From NCBI RefSeq assembly GCF_000236805.1, contig NZ_AGFX01000011.1:248001-312000 (forward strand): 64,000 bases of DNA, given 5' to 3'. Both the position numbers and the translations under genes were made by a program. Position 1 is the stretch's first letter. Each line of letters starts with the position of its first letter. The notes under the pieces are model-generated. The model ran no database searches and was not told the DNA's origin. It saw nothing but the letters and a program-made list of their open reading frames with translations. Source of the stretch: Paenibacillus peoriae KCTC 3763. Its GTDB lineage: Bacteria; Bacillota; Bacilli; Paenibacillales; Paenibacillaceae. Shown in pieces: positions 9,796 through 18,314 of the stretch.

Positions 9796-10980
9796 ATGCG
9801 GATTTTGCACACAGGTGATTGGCATTTGGGTCGCACATTGGAAGGACGCAGCCGTTTGAAGGAGCAGGAAGCGTTTTTGGAAGAATTGGCGAAAATGGCT
9901 GACGATCAGCAGGCAGATTTGATTATGATGGCTGGAGATGTGTACGACTCGGTCAACCCTTCCGCTGCCGCCGAGCAGTTGTTTTATGAAGCATCTGCCC
10001 GTCTCACGGCTGGAGGAAGGCCACTGGTCGTTATTGCGGGCAATCACGATCAGCCGGAAAGGGTATCCTCGGTCACGCCGCTGGTAAGCGGGCGCGGAAT
10101 TACACTGCTGGGACTACCCAGCGGACAAGCGGTACGCGTTCATACACCGCGAACGGGCGAAATGGCATGCATCGCAGCCCTGCCATATCCCTCCGAGTCT
10201 CGTCTGAACGAGCTGTTGTCTGAGGACGGAGATGAAACGGTATTACGCGAGGCATATAGCCGCCGTGTGGGGTTGCTGATGGCACAGCTGGGTACAGCGT
10301 TTCAGCCTGACACCGTTAATTTGTCGATGAGCCACATATATGTGCTTGGCGGGCTGGAGTCGGACTCGGAACGTCCGATTCAGGTCGGGGGAGCCTATAC
10401 GGTCGATCCGTCAGCGCTGAGCATCGGGGCGCAATATACAGCTCTCGGACATCTGCATCGTCCCCAGTATGTGAAGGGAGACGGGCTGATGCGTTATAGC
10501 GGCTCTCCGCTGGCATACAGCTTTTCCGAGGCAGGACAAGCCAAATCGGTTACGTTGATTGACGTGGTTGCCAGCAAGCCTGCACAGGTCGAGGAACTGT
10601 ATATTACCAGTGGACGTCCATTGGTGAGGTGGCGCGCACGGGGAGGTCTGGAAGAAGTATACCGCTGGCTGGACGAAGGGCTGGATATGGATGCTTTTAT
10701 TGATCTGGAGATTACGCTCGATGAAGCGATGTCGATGGGGGATATTCAGCGGCTGCGCAAAAGCCGTGAAGGCATCATTCACATTCGTCCATTATATCCG
10801 GAAATGGCTGCAGCACAGCTGGAGCATCAACGATCAGAATTGCCGGTTCATGAGCTGTTCCGGGCCTTCTATCAGCGACAGACAGGCGGAGCACAGCCGG
10901 ATGATGGATTGGTGCAGCTTTTTTTGGAGCTGGTGGAGCAGGATAATGCAAGAGACCACGCTGAGGAGGAGGATGTATGA
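9796..10980 (+). CDS. sbcD: Exonuclease SbcCD subunit D
   Basis: Mre11-like metallophosphoesterase that cuts DNA hairpins and blocked ends together with SbcC. The five phosphodiesterase motifs are visible: HTGDWHLGRTL at residues 5-15, AGDVYDS, AGNHDQPER, a later SMSHIYVLGG, and ALGHLHRPQ. A 394-residue protein is normal for the family. ATG follows GGGAGGAGGAATAGT. It lies 27 bases after addA and overlaps the start of sbcC by four bases (ATGA), giving a four-gene break-repair operon. Confidence 0.96.
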   Translation: MRILHTGDWHLGRTLEGRSRLKEQEAFLEELAKMADDQQADLIMMAGDVYDSVNPSAAAEQLFYEASARLTAGGRPLVVIAGNHDQPERVSSVTPLVSGRGITLLGLPSGQAVRVHTPRTGEMACIAALPYPSESRLNELLSEDGDETVLREAYSRRVGLLMAQLGTAFQPDTVNLSMSHIYVLGGLESDSERPIQVGGAYTVDPSALSIGAQYTALGHLHRPQYVKGDGLMRYSGSPLAYSFSEAGQAKSVTLIDVVASKPAQVEELYITSGRPLVRWRARGGLEEVYRWLDEGLDMDAFIDLEITLDEAMSMGDIQRLRKSREGIIHIRPLYPEMAAAQLEHQRSELPVHELFRAFYQRQTGGAQPDDGLVQLFLELVEQDNARDHAEEEDV

Positions 10981-13900
10981 AACCGATTCTTCTGAAATTG
11001 GCGGGGTTGCAAAGCTATCGGGAGCCGCAGGAAATTCGTTTTGACGAGCTGACCGAAACCGGACTGTTTGGGATTTTTGGCCCTACCGGGAGTGGCAAAT
11101 CAACGTTGCTCGATGCCATTACCTTGGCTATGTACGGTAAAGTGGAGCGGGCGGTGAATGGTACTCAAGGCATAATGAATCATGCTGAAGACACGCTGTC
11201 CGTTGCCTTTACGTTTGAACTCATGTCAGCGCAGGGACCTCGTCGTTACCGTGTGGAACGACGTTTCAAACGCGCTGGCGGCGTATCTGTTAATAATACG
11301 CTCAGTCGTTTTATTGCGCTCACGGAGGACGGCGAGGAAGTGCTTGCTGACAAGGTGCAGGATGTGACGCGCTGTGTGGAAGAGTATATCGGCCTGAAAA
11401 TGGACGATTTTACGCGTGCCGTCGTGTTGCCGCAGGGAAAGTTTGCGGAATTTTTGTCCTTAAAGGGTAGTGAACGCAGGCAGATGCTGCAGCGTTTGTT
11501 CCATTTGGAGAAATATGGCGATCAACTGGCACAGAAGCTCAGCCGTCGGGTGAAGGACAATGACATTGCACTGAAAGAGCTGGAAGCGGAGCAGCAAGGG
11601 CTGGGGGACGCGAGTGCTGAAGCGCTTGAACATGCGGAGGTGCGCCTCAAAGAAGCAATTGCCAATGCAGAGGCTTCGCGCCGTGAGCTGGAGCGTGTTG
11701 CTCGCGAGGCGGAAGCGCTGAACAAAACCCGCGAATTGGTCATGGAGCGCAGTCGCCGGGCGGATGAGCTGGGGCAGCTGGCAGCACTGGAGCCATCCAT
11801 TGCTTTGCTGGAGCACAAGCTGCGTCAAGCGTTGGCAGCCGAGGCATTGCTGCCAGTGCTGACGGATTGGAAGGAAGCCGCTGCCGAAGCGAATCAACGT
11901 CAAAAGGCCGCCGAAGAAGCGGCGGTTCAGGCCGTTTCAGCGCAGGAGGCTGCGCTTGTGTCTGCACAAGCAGACGAACAGGCCCGACAAGCGCTGGGTA
12001 CGGAGGAGCCGAGGCTGCTGCTTCGGATCGACCAGCTGGAACAGGCGCTTCAACTGGAGCGTGATACGGAGGTGCTACGGACCGAACGGGAGCGTCTCGC
12101 GGCAGAGCTGGTGCAAAGTGAGCAAACCCTTGCTTCATATGGCGAAGGACTCGCCAAGGAGCAAGAGCTGCAGGCACGAGGCTTGAAGCGGCAGCAGGAG
12201 CTGCAACAGGAACTAAAGCAAAATGAAGTGCGGGCAGATGAGCGGCGAATGCTGCAAGAGGCTGTGCAACGGCTGCAACAGCTGGAGACAGCAAATGAGC
12301 AATTGCACGAAGCTGAACAGGAGTACGCCGTTCAGGAGAAACGGTTTGCGCAAGCTGACGAACTCCTCAAGCTGACGGAGCAGGAGACACAGGAGACGGA
12401 GGCGCGGCGTTCTGCCCTTGCTGCACAGGTGGCTGAGAGCATCGAGGCGTTGCTAACGCTGGAGGCAGATATTACGGCCGACGTGTCGGCACTGGCAGCC
12501 GAGGAGGAGCAGCTGCGCCGCGAGCTCCGCGCCGAGGAGCTGGGCCGTCTCGCACAGCGTCTAGCTTCCGAGCTGCGCGAGGGCGAGCCGTGCGCGGTGT
12601 GCGGCTCGCTGCACCACCCTGCACCTGCCGCCGCCGTGGTCCATGGCGCCGATGCGGCTGCGCCGGACGAGCTGCATCGCCTGCGGCTCGGCTTGCAGGA
12701 GCTGCGCCTCACGCTGCGCCAGCAGCTGCACGAGCAGCGCAGCCTGCTGGCGCAGCCCGCCGTCGCAGACAGCGGCGCTGCAGCCACGGGCGAGTCTGCC
12801 GCGCCCTCTACAGCGCCGGCAGACCCGCGCGGTGCCGCCGCTTGGGCGGCTCGCTGCGCGGCGCTGGAACGGGCAGCGGCTGAGCTAGCCGCCCGTGCCC
12901 GTGCGCTGCCTGTGGAGGCGCACGCCTTGCGCGAGGCGGATGCCGCCGGACAACAGCGGCGTATCCGTGCCGCTGCGGAGCAGGAGGCGGCTGCCGCAGC
13001 GCTGACGCAGGCGCGGAGCAAGCGCGAGGCATGCGCTACGCGCAGCGGAGGATTGCGCGCCGAATGGGCGACGCAGCTGCCGGACGTGGTGCCGGACGAA
13101 GCCGCGGAGCGTTATCGCGCCATGCAGGAACGCGACGGGCGTGCAGAGGAGCTGCGGTCGCGGCTGGAGACGAGCGTGACCTTCCTCGAAGAAAAGGCTG
13201 CACGTATTCAGCAGATACAGCAGAGCATCATCGAGGAAGATAAAATCATTATTGCCCGTCGTACAGGGCTCCAAAGCAAAGACGATTCGTTGCGCGAAAA
13301 GCGGGAACAGCTCCGGAAATGGGTTGGAGAAGGGCAGGCAGCTTCCTTGTTGGAAGAAACGGCTTCACGCCTGCAGAGACTCAAAAACGCAGCCGAAGCC
13401 GCAGCACGTTGCCGTACTGAAGCGGAGGAACGCAAGCAGCAGGCCGTTCATGCTTCGTTGATTGCCCGGCAGGCATCCGACTCGGCTGAAGAAAGACGGC
13501 AGATGTCTGAGGCCCGTTGGAGCAGTCGTCTGAAAGATTCAACTTTTGCGACAGAAGCAGAGGTCCTGGAATGCTGTCTGGGGCCTGATGAAGCCGCACG
13601 TTATGAACGTGAAGTAAGCCTGCATCGACAACGAGAACAAGAGCTGTCTTCTCGCTTAAAACACGTGGAAGAGCAACTGAATGGAGCAACCGTTACGGAG
13701 GAAGAGTGGGAAAGGACTGCTGCACAGCTTCGCGATTGCCGTGTACGTGACGAAGAAGCGCTGCAGAATCGTGCCAAGGCTGAGCGTGATCTGGAGGATT
13801 TGCAGCGCCGACATATTCGCTGGGTGGAGCTGGAGTCCAATCGTATACAATTGCGTAGCGAGGCAGAAAAGATGTCCAAGCTCCAGTCTGTTTTTCGGGG

Positions 13901-14372
13901 CAATGCCTTTGTTGAATATATTGCTGAGGAGCAGCTCATGCAGGTCAGTCAGTCGGCTTCACGACGGTTGCGTTTTCTGACCAAGCAGCGTTACGCGTTA
14001 GAGGTAGATTCCAGCGGTGGTTTTGTCATTAGTGACGATGCCAACGGTGGAGTCAAGCGTCCGGTATCGACCTTGTCTGGCGGCGAGACATTCCTGACTT
14101 CCCTGTCGCTTGCGCTAGCGCTATCGGCTCAGATTCAATTGCGGGGCCAATACCCGCTTCAATTTTTCTTTCTGGATGAAGGCTTTGGAACGTTGGATCC
14201 TGAGTTGCTTGACACGGTGATTACCTCCCTGGAAAAGCTGCACCATGATCAACTGTCTGTTGGTGTAATCAGCCATGTGCCTGAGCTGCGGGCTCGTCTT
14301 CCGCGCAAGCTGGTCGTTCTGCCTGCTGAGCAGGCTGGAGGCGGCTCCAGAGTGGTTATGGAAACATTTTAA
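10977..14372 (+). CDS. sbcC: Exonuclease SbcCD subunit C (Rad50-like SMC ATPase)
   Basis: ATPase partner of SbcD. The N-terminal half-ATPase holds Walker A GPTGSGKST at residues 35-43. Long Glu/Lys/Gln-rich coiled coils follow, with the zinc hook CAVCGSLHHP at about 539-542. The C-terminal half holds the ABC signature LSGGETF (about 1036) and Walker B FFLDEGFGTLD (about 1064). 1131 residues is a normal length. Base composition is uneven: around the hook the DNA is far richer in G+C and in GCC/GCG/CGC/CTG codons than the flanks, and the encoded protein becomes Ala/Arg-rich. The frame stays open, so the gene appears intact. Confidence 0.96.
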   Translation: MKPILLKLAGLQSYREPQEIRFDELTETGLFGIFGPTGSGKSTLLDAITLAMYGKVERAVNGTQGIMNHAEDTLSVAFTFELMSAQGPRRYRVERRFKRAGGVSVNNTLSRFIALTEDGEEVLADKVQDVTRCVEEYIGLKMDDFTRAVVLPQGKFAEFLSLKGSERRQMLQRLFHLEKYGDQLAQKLSRRVKDNDIALKELEAEQQGLGDASAEALEHAEVRLKEAIANAEASRRELERVAREAEALNKTRELVMERSRRADELGQLAALEPSIALLEHKLRQALAAEALLPVLTDWKEAAAEANQRQKAAEEAAVQAVSAQEAALVSAQADEQARQALGTEEPRLLLRIDQLEQALQLERDTEVLRTERERLAAELVQSEQTLASYGEGLAKEQELQARGLKRQQELQQELKQNEVRADERRMLQEAVQRLQQLETANEQLHEAEQEYAVQEKRFAQADELLKLTEQETQETEARRSALAAQVAESIEALLTLEADITADVSALAAEEEQLRRELRAEELGRLAQRLASELREGEPCAVCGSLHHPAPAAAVVHGADAAAPDELHRLRLGLQELRLTLRQQLHEQRSLLAQPAVADSGAAATGESAAPSTAPADPRGAAAWAARCAALERAAAELAARARALPVEAHALREADAAGQQRRIRAAAEQEAAAAALTQARSKREACATRSGGLRAEWATQLPDVVPDEAAERYRAMQERDGRAEELRSRLETSVTFLEEKAARIQQIQQSIIEEDKIIIARRTGLQSKDDSLREKREQLRKWVGEGQAASLLEETASRLQRLKNAAEAAARCRTEAEERKQQAVHASLIARQASDSAEERRQMSEARWSSRLKDSTFATEAEVLECCLGPDEAARYEREVSLHRQREQELSSRLKHVEEQLNGATVTEEEWERTAAQLRDCRVRDEEALQNRAKAERDLEDLQRRHIRWVELESNRIQLRSEAEKMSKLQSVFRGNAFVEYIAEEQLMQVSQSASRRLRFLTKQRYALEVDSSGGFVISDDANGGVKRPVSTLSGGETFLTSLSLALALSAQIQLRGQYPLQFFFLDEGFGTLDPELLDTVITSLEKLHHDQLSVGVISHVPELRARLPRKLVVLPAEQAGGGSRVVMETF

Positions 14373-14411
14373 AACGGCGTGATACAGATCACAGATACAG
14401 TTTCAAAGTGT

Positions 14412-14420
14412 TGTTATAAT
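14412..14420 (+). promoter_or_regulatory. Extended -10 promoter (TG-T-TATAAT)
   Basis: A perfect TATAAT at 14415-14420 carries the TG of an extended -10 at 14412-14413, 42 bases after the sbcC stop. The -35 region (CAGATA) is poor. It would drive the hairpin region below or the downstream 135-residue protein. Confidence 0.45.
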
Positions 14421-14447
14421 ACAGCTAAGCCGACAAGTTAATCATAC

Positions 14448-14541
14448 AGCACCCCGGCGGACGTATGCTGAGGAAGGGATTTCCCGGTATACGTCCGTTC
14501 AGAGGGGCTCTGCCAAGAGCCTCCGGGGTGCTTCTTTTTTT
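14448..14541 (+). terminator. Branched intrinsic terminator after sbcC, possible small RNA
   Basis: The outer stem AGCACCCCGG (14448-14457) pairs with CCGGGGTGCT (14523-14532) and is followed by TCTTTTTTT. Inside sit two more hairpins: CGGACGTAT (14458-14466) with ATACGTCCG (14489-14497), and GGCTCT (14506-14511) with AGAGCC (14516-14521). This three-way junction is far more elaborate than a plain terminator. With the TATAAT just upstream it could be a free-standing RNA of about 115 nt, or a leader attenuating the next gene. Confidence 0.65.
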
Positions 14542-14631
14542 GCAACCCGAAATTCGCCCAATTTTCTGTAGCACATAGCCCGTTTTTGAATAACATACGG
14601 TATACATGCAAGAGCCTAGGAGGAAATAACC

Positions 14632-15039
14632 ATGGAAAATAGCATGCCAACCGTTACAGCACCGGAACAAACGGATGCTAAAACACTGTGTCAAAAGCAT
14701 ATGTATCGTTATGTGTGCGTATGGGTGAAGGACGGAACCATGTATGATGGAATCGTCGAACATGTGGATGATGAGAAATTGTATTTAGCCGTTCCCGGGG
14801 GCGAGATGGAGAACGCGAACGTAAACGTGAATGCGAATGCGAACGTGAATCTCCCTTATCCACCTAGCAACTGCGGCTGTGGCGGCTCTCGTGCTTTTGG
14901 GGGATATGCGTTTTATCCACCTTATCCTGCCTTTGGATATGGATTCGGATACGGCTTCCCTTTCGGGCGCCGACGCTTTAATCGTCTGATTCTGCCACTG
15001 GCTGCACTAACTGCGATTAGTCTGTTGCCTTATTATTAA
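14632..15039 (+). CDS. Hypothetical small protein with Asn-repeat linker and hydrophobic tail
   Basis: 135 residues, not recognised. ATG follows AGGAGGAAATAACC, a strong site. Residues about 20-55 (MYRYVCVWVKDGTMYDGIVE, then HVDDEKLYLAVP) look like a small beta-barrel: strand, 'DG' turn, 'G.V..VDD..LYL'. This pattern is reminiscent of Sm/Lsm-like folds, but that is a guess. A low-complexity N-A/N-V stretch follows (about 61-73), then NCGCGGS, a Tyr/Phe/Gly/Pro-rich segment (FYPPYPAFGYGFGYGF), a basic RRRFNR and a hydrophobic end (LILPLAALTAISLLPYY). The tail could anchor it to a membrane or a spore surface. Confidence 0.75.
   Translation: MENSMPTVTAPEQTDAKTLCQKHMYRYVCVWVKDGTMYDGIVEHVDDEKLYLAVPGGEMENANVNVNANANVNLPYPPSNCGCGGSRAFGGYAFYPPYPAFGYGFGYGFPFGRRRFNRLILPLAALTAISLLPYY
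14812..14850 (+). repeat. In-frame hexanucleotide tandem repeat (AAYGYR)
   Basis: Six head-to-tail hexamers (AACGCG, AACGTA, AACGTG, AATGCG, AATGCG, AACGTG) plus a final AAT encode alternating Asn-Ala/Asn-Val. A change in copy number would keep frame and alter only linker length. Confidence 0.85.
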
Positions 15040-15160
15040 GCAAACGGCAACCTCATCGCCATAGCGCATATCTTCACTGTCTTCGTATAGTCAGCGCGCA
15101 TAATAATCCATGTACAGTAAAAGACGATTTTACTTACGAATTATAGCTGATCACACCATA

Positions 15161-15199
15161 AAGGCTGCTTCTTCCACCAAGAAGAAACAGCCTTTTTTT
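15161..15199. terminator. Intrinsic terminator
   Basis: AAGGCTG.TTCTT pairs with AAGAA.CAGCCTT across CCACC, followed by seven T. It closes the small-protein transcript. The rest of the gap (15040-15160 and 15200-15377) is AT-rich and shows no gene. Confidence 0.75.
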
Positions 15200-15377
15200 A
15201 TATTCTCCATTAAATCTCGTATAGAAACGCTCTACTTTATAAATAACTATGACCGTTCTTATCCGATGCACTAAAGAGACAATTCATATCCTGTTTATTC
15301 ACCAAGCGTGTTAACATCAGGTATATAAAGAATGGCTCGATATATACAACAAAAAAATTACGAATAGGAGGATATTT

Positions 15378-16721
15378 GTGAAAAAATATGTTTCCATTTT
15401 ATCGGATATAGAGCTTAAAATTCGTGAGGGTCAATACAAATCCGGTCACAAGCTGCCGTCTGTCCGTGACGCTTCGGAGTTATACGGGTGCAGTAAAAGT
15501 ACGATTTTGCGGGCCTATGCCGAACTCGAGAAGAAGCACGCCATCTATTCCATACCGCAAAGTGGATACTATGTAGTGGAGAATTACGGTGATGTGCGCC
15601 ATAGCCATATTGACGATGATGTCGATTTTACTTCCGCATCCCCGGACTTAAACGTATTTCCATATTTGGATTTTCAACATTGTCTGAACCAGGCTATAGA
15701 TACCTACAAATATCATTTGTTCACTTACGGGGATTCGCAAGGGCTGGAGACACTGCGTCATACATTGATTTCCCATTTGGCTGATAATCAGGTGTTTGCA
15801 AAAATGGATCGGATTATCGTGACTTCAGGTGTTCAGCAGGCGCTGGAAATACTCGCCAAGATGCCGTTTCCAAACGGCAAAGAAAAGGTTTTGGTTGAGC
15901 AGCCAAGCTACGATATTTATTTGCGTTTTTTGGAGGAAGAGAACATACCTGTCAGCACGATTGTCCGCACAGCAGCAGGTATAGATCTGCAGGAATTGGA
16001 AAATCGATTTAAGAACGAAAGTATCAAGTTTTTTTATACCATGTCAAGATATCATAACCCTTTGGGAAGCTCATACAATGCGGAAAAGCGCAAGGCTATA
16101 GCTGCCTTGGCCGCCAAATACGATGTGTACGTCGTAGAGGATGATTATATGGCTGATTTGGGGGTCGATCATAGTTTTGATCCCATATATGCGGTTGACC
16201 AGACGGATCATGTTGTTTATTTGAAAAGTTTCTCAAAAATCATTTTTCCGGGCTTGCGTCTAGGGGTTGCCGTTTTGCCAGAAGTTCTATTAAAGACGTT
16301 CCAGGCATATAAACGATATGTCGATACTTCCATGTTATCTCAGGCTGCGCTTGATATTTATATTAAAAACGGAATGTATGAACGTCATAAGCATACGATC
16401 TGCAAACTGTATTCAGAGCGCATCCATATTCTCAACCAGGCGGTGGAACGATATAATCAGGCCGGACTCATTGAAGCCTCAACTGTGGCATCAGGAGTTT
16501 ATGTGCAGTTTAAGCTGCCTCGAACCGTGAACATGGAGCGTTTGGTACAGCGCCTTTCCGAGAGGAAGATTCGGGTTGTATCTGGCAAAGGCTTTTATTT
16601 GACGAGCTACAGGGAACAAGAAAAGTTTTTACGCATCAGCATTTCACGTGCACAGCCGGATCAGATTGATGTGGGCGTGAAAACTATAATAGAGGAAGTG
16701 GCGAAGGGGAACTGGTATTAA
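15378..16721 (+). CDS. GntR/MocR-family transcriptional regulator with aminotransferase-like domain
   Basis: Residues 1-70 form a GntR winged helix (GQYKSGHKLPSVRDASELYG then CSKSTILRAYAELEK). The remaining ~370 are a fold-type I PLP-dependent aminotransferase domain. It has SRYHNPLGSSY, VVEDDYMADLG and YLKSFSKIIFPGLRLGV, where the lysine after SFS would bind PLP. This is the MocR layout; such proteins sense PLP or amino-compounds and control nearby amino-acid, GABA or vitamin B6 genes. GTG at 15378 follows AGGAGGATATTT. No obvious metabolic target is adjacent, so its regulon is unclear. Confidence 0.88.
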   Translation: MKKYVSILSDIELKIREGQYKSGHKLPSVRDASELYGCSKSTILRAYAELEKKHAIYSIPQSGYYVVENYGDVRHSHIDDDVDFTSASPDLNVFPYLDFQHCLNQAIDTYKYHLFTYGDSQGLETLRHTLISHLADNQVFAKMDRIIVTSGVQQALEILAKMPFPNGKEKVLVEQPSYDIYLRFLEEENIPVSTIVRTAAGIDLQELENRFKNESIKFFYTMSRYHNPLGSSYNAEKRKAIAALAAKYDVYVVEDDYMADLGVDHSFDPIYAVDQTDHVVYLKSFSKIIFPGLRLGVAVLPEVLLKTFQAYKRYVDTSMLSQAALDIYIKNGMYERHKHTICKLYSERIHILNQAVERYNQAGLIEASTVASGVYVQFKLPRTVNMERLVQRLSERKIRVVSGKGFYLTSYREQEKFLRISISRAQPDQIDVGVKTIIEEVAKGNWY

Positions 16722-16867
16722 GCCCCATTTTCCGTTATGATACAAATAGAAATATAAGTATGATTGTATATGCTTCTACTCGGTTGTAGGACATACATAA
16801 CATTGAATGCCGAGAGTAATTGTTCTTCATTGCTTATGATCGGCTCATTGCCAAAGGAGAGTTTTGA

Positions 16868-17227
16868 ATGGACGATCTGTTTTTGAAAATTGTGGATGGA
16901 ACCATCCCTAGCAAAAAGGTACTGGAAACTGAGAATGTGCTCGCATTTCATGACATCCAGCCTGCGGCGCCAGTACACGTGCTCATAATCCCGAAGAAAT
17001 ACATTCCTTCAATGAATGCTGTGACGGAGGAGGATCTTCCTCTCATCGCCGAGATTCATCGTGTTGCGATTGAGGTGGCAAAAAAGCTGGGAATCGCTGA
17101 GTCCGGCTATCGGCTGATTAACAACTGCGGCCCGGATAGTGGGCAAGCGGTTGGGCATCTGCATTATCACCTGCTGGGCGGCGCTAAATTAGGGGCCCTG
17201 ACAAGTATTTCGGACTCACATGCTTAA
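16868..17227 (+). CDS. hinT: HIT family (histidine triad) nucleotide-binding protein
   Basis: 119-residue HinT-like phosphoramidase that hydrolyses AMP-linked amines. The triad HLHYHLLGG near residue 98 is complete, preceded by GYRLINNCGPDSGQAVG. The N-terminal LFLKIVDGTIPSKKVLE and FHDIQPAAPVHVLIIPKKYI are family hallmarks. ATG follows AAAGGAGAGTTTTGA. It sits just before rpsU, as HIT genes often do in Bacillales relatives, but a separate strong promoter intervenes. Confidence 0.95.
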   Translation: MDDLFLKIVDGTIPSKKVLETENVLAFHDIQPAAPVHVLIIPKKYIPSMNAVTEEDLPLIAEIHRVAIEVAKKLGIAESGYRLINNCGPDSGQAVGHLHYHLLGGAKLGALTSISDSHA

Positions 17228-17308
17228 AAATGACAGGATTCGTCTTTTTGCAATACTGAAGTGAATGGAGAAAAAGATTCCTTATAAGTATTCATTTTTT
17301 CTTATAGG

Positions 17309-17338
17309 TTGACACCCGGTTTCCGTTTCACCTATAAT
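17309..17338 (+). promoter_or_regulatory. Sigma-A promoter of rpsU-yqeY
   Basis: Consensus TTGACA (17309-17314) and TATAAT (17333-17338) separated by 18 bases, with the start expected near 17345. It fits the high expression needed for a ribosomal protein gene. Confidence 0.85.
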
Positions 17339-17397
17339 AAAATTTGATGAACCGTGTTATTGCTCTTGGACGGTCTGGTCGGAGGGAGGGAAAACTG

Positions 17398-17571
17398 GTG
17401 TCTGAAACTAAAGTTCGCAAAAACGAGACAATTGATGCTGCACTTCGTCGCTTTAAACGTTCCATTGCTAAGGATGGCGTATTGGCTGAGGTGAAGAAAC
17501 GCAAGCATTATGAAAAGCCAAGCGTAAAGCGCAAGAAAAAGTCCGAGGCTGCTCGTAAGAGAAAGTTCTAG
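17398..17571 (+). CDS. rpsU: 30S ribosomal protein S21
   Basis: 57-residue, very basic S21, a late-binding small-subunit protein. The product begins [20 protein letters not shown], ends in the lysine/arginine-rich [14 protein letters not shown], and matches the family length exactly. The start is GTG at 17398 behind GGAGGGAGGG (17381-17390). An in-frame extension to 17344 lies at the expected transcription start and is rejected. yqeY follows after 16 bases. Confidence 0.97.
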   Translation: MSETKVRKNETIDAALRRFKRSIAKDGVLAEVKKRKHYEKPSVKRKKKSEAARKRKF

Positions 17572-17587
17572 GAGGAGCTGAGCAACC

Positions 17588-18031
17588 ATGAATTTGAGCG
17601 AACGATTAAACGAAGATATGAAGCAAGCAATGAAGAGTAAGGACAAGTTCAAACTCTCCACCATTCGAATGGTTCGTTCTACGATTAAAAATCTTGAAAT
17701 AGATTTGAAACGGGATTTGGACGACAACGAAGTGCTTGATATTCTGAGTCGTGAGATCAAACAGCGAAAAGATGCCCTCCATGAATTTGAAAAAGCCAGT
17801 CGCGATGAACTTGCGGCAAGCACGAAAGCAGAAATAGAGATCATCGCTCAGTACCTTCCTGAACAACTTTCAGAAGAAGAAATTAAAGTTATTGTACAGC
17901 AGACCATCCAGGAAACCGGTGCTTCTTCGAAAGCCGAGATGGGGAAAGTAATGTCGGCCTTGATGCCTAAGGTAAAAGGTCGCGCTGACGGTAAGCTCGT
18001 GAACCAGGCGGTTCAACAATTTCTGCAATAA
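17588..18031 (+). CDS. yqeY: GatB/YqeY domain-containing protein
   Basis: 147 residues with the YqeY signature: MNLSERLNEDMKQAMKSKDK near the start, LSTIRMVRSTIKNLE, IAQYLPEQLSEEEI and GKVMSALMPKVKGRADGK. The fold resembles the C-terminal tRNA-binding domain of GatB. A role in tRNA metabolism is often suggested but not settled. It forms an operon with rpsU, as in Bacillus, with AGGAGGAGCTGAGCAACC before the ATG and a terminator downstream. Confidence 0.95.
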   Translation: MNLSERLNEDMKQAMKSKDKFKLSTIRMVRSTIKNLEIDLKRDLDDNEVLDILSREIKQRKDALHEFEKASRDELAASTKAEIEIIAQYLPEQLSEEEIKVIVQQTIQETGASSKAEMGKVMSALMPKVKGRADGKLVNQAVQQFLQ

Positions 18032-18054
18032 ACCTGCGACAAACAGGAAAACAC

Positions 18055-18085
18055 AACACCCTCTGTTCACAGAGGGTGTTATTTC
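18055..18085. terminator. Intrinsic terminator of rpsU-yqeY
   Basis: AACACCCTCTG (18055-18065) pairs perfectly with CAGAGGGTGTT (18070-18080) over a four-base loop, followed by ATTTCT. Confidence 0.85.
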
Positions 18086-18160
18086 TGCATCTAACCATGT
18101 TTACCGTAGAATCGTATAATGTGAAAAATCTCTTTTATGAAAGCGCTATCTTTCGTTGCG

Positions 18161-18187
18161 TGAAACGTGATGACTGTTGAATGCGTA
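18161..18187 (+). promoter_or_regulatory. ECF sigma-factor promoter (SigW-like) before nfeD-floA
   Basis: TGAAAC at 18161-18166 and CGTA at 18184-18187, separated by 17 bases, match the ECF consensus TGAAAC-N16/17-CGTA. In B. subtilis the homologous yqeZ-floA-yqfB operon belongs to the SigW cell-envelope-stress regulon. A possible vegetative -10 (TGC-TGTAAT) lies further down near 18290. Confidence 0.65.
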
Positions 18188-18314
18188 AAGTATGTGACAG
18201 CCGTCAGGAATAGCAACAACCCCAATAATTTCACATTAAATCCTGAAAATTGTGTAGTTTACCTAACAAAGTTTGGTATGCTGTAATAAAGCAAGATCGA
18301 AAGGGGGGAGAGAA

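Noticed and set aside
12332-13021. Long minus-strand open frame (229 codons) inside sbcC
   Set aside because: It lies in the G+C-rich patch where stop codons are rare on all frames; the Ala/Ser/Arg product is low-complexity and the plus frame carries the zinc hook.
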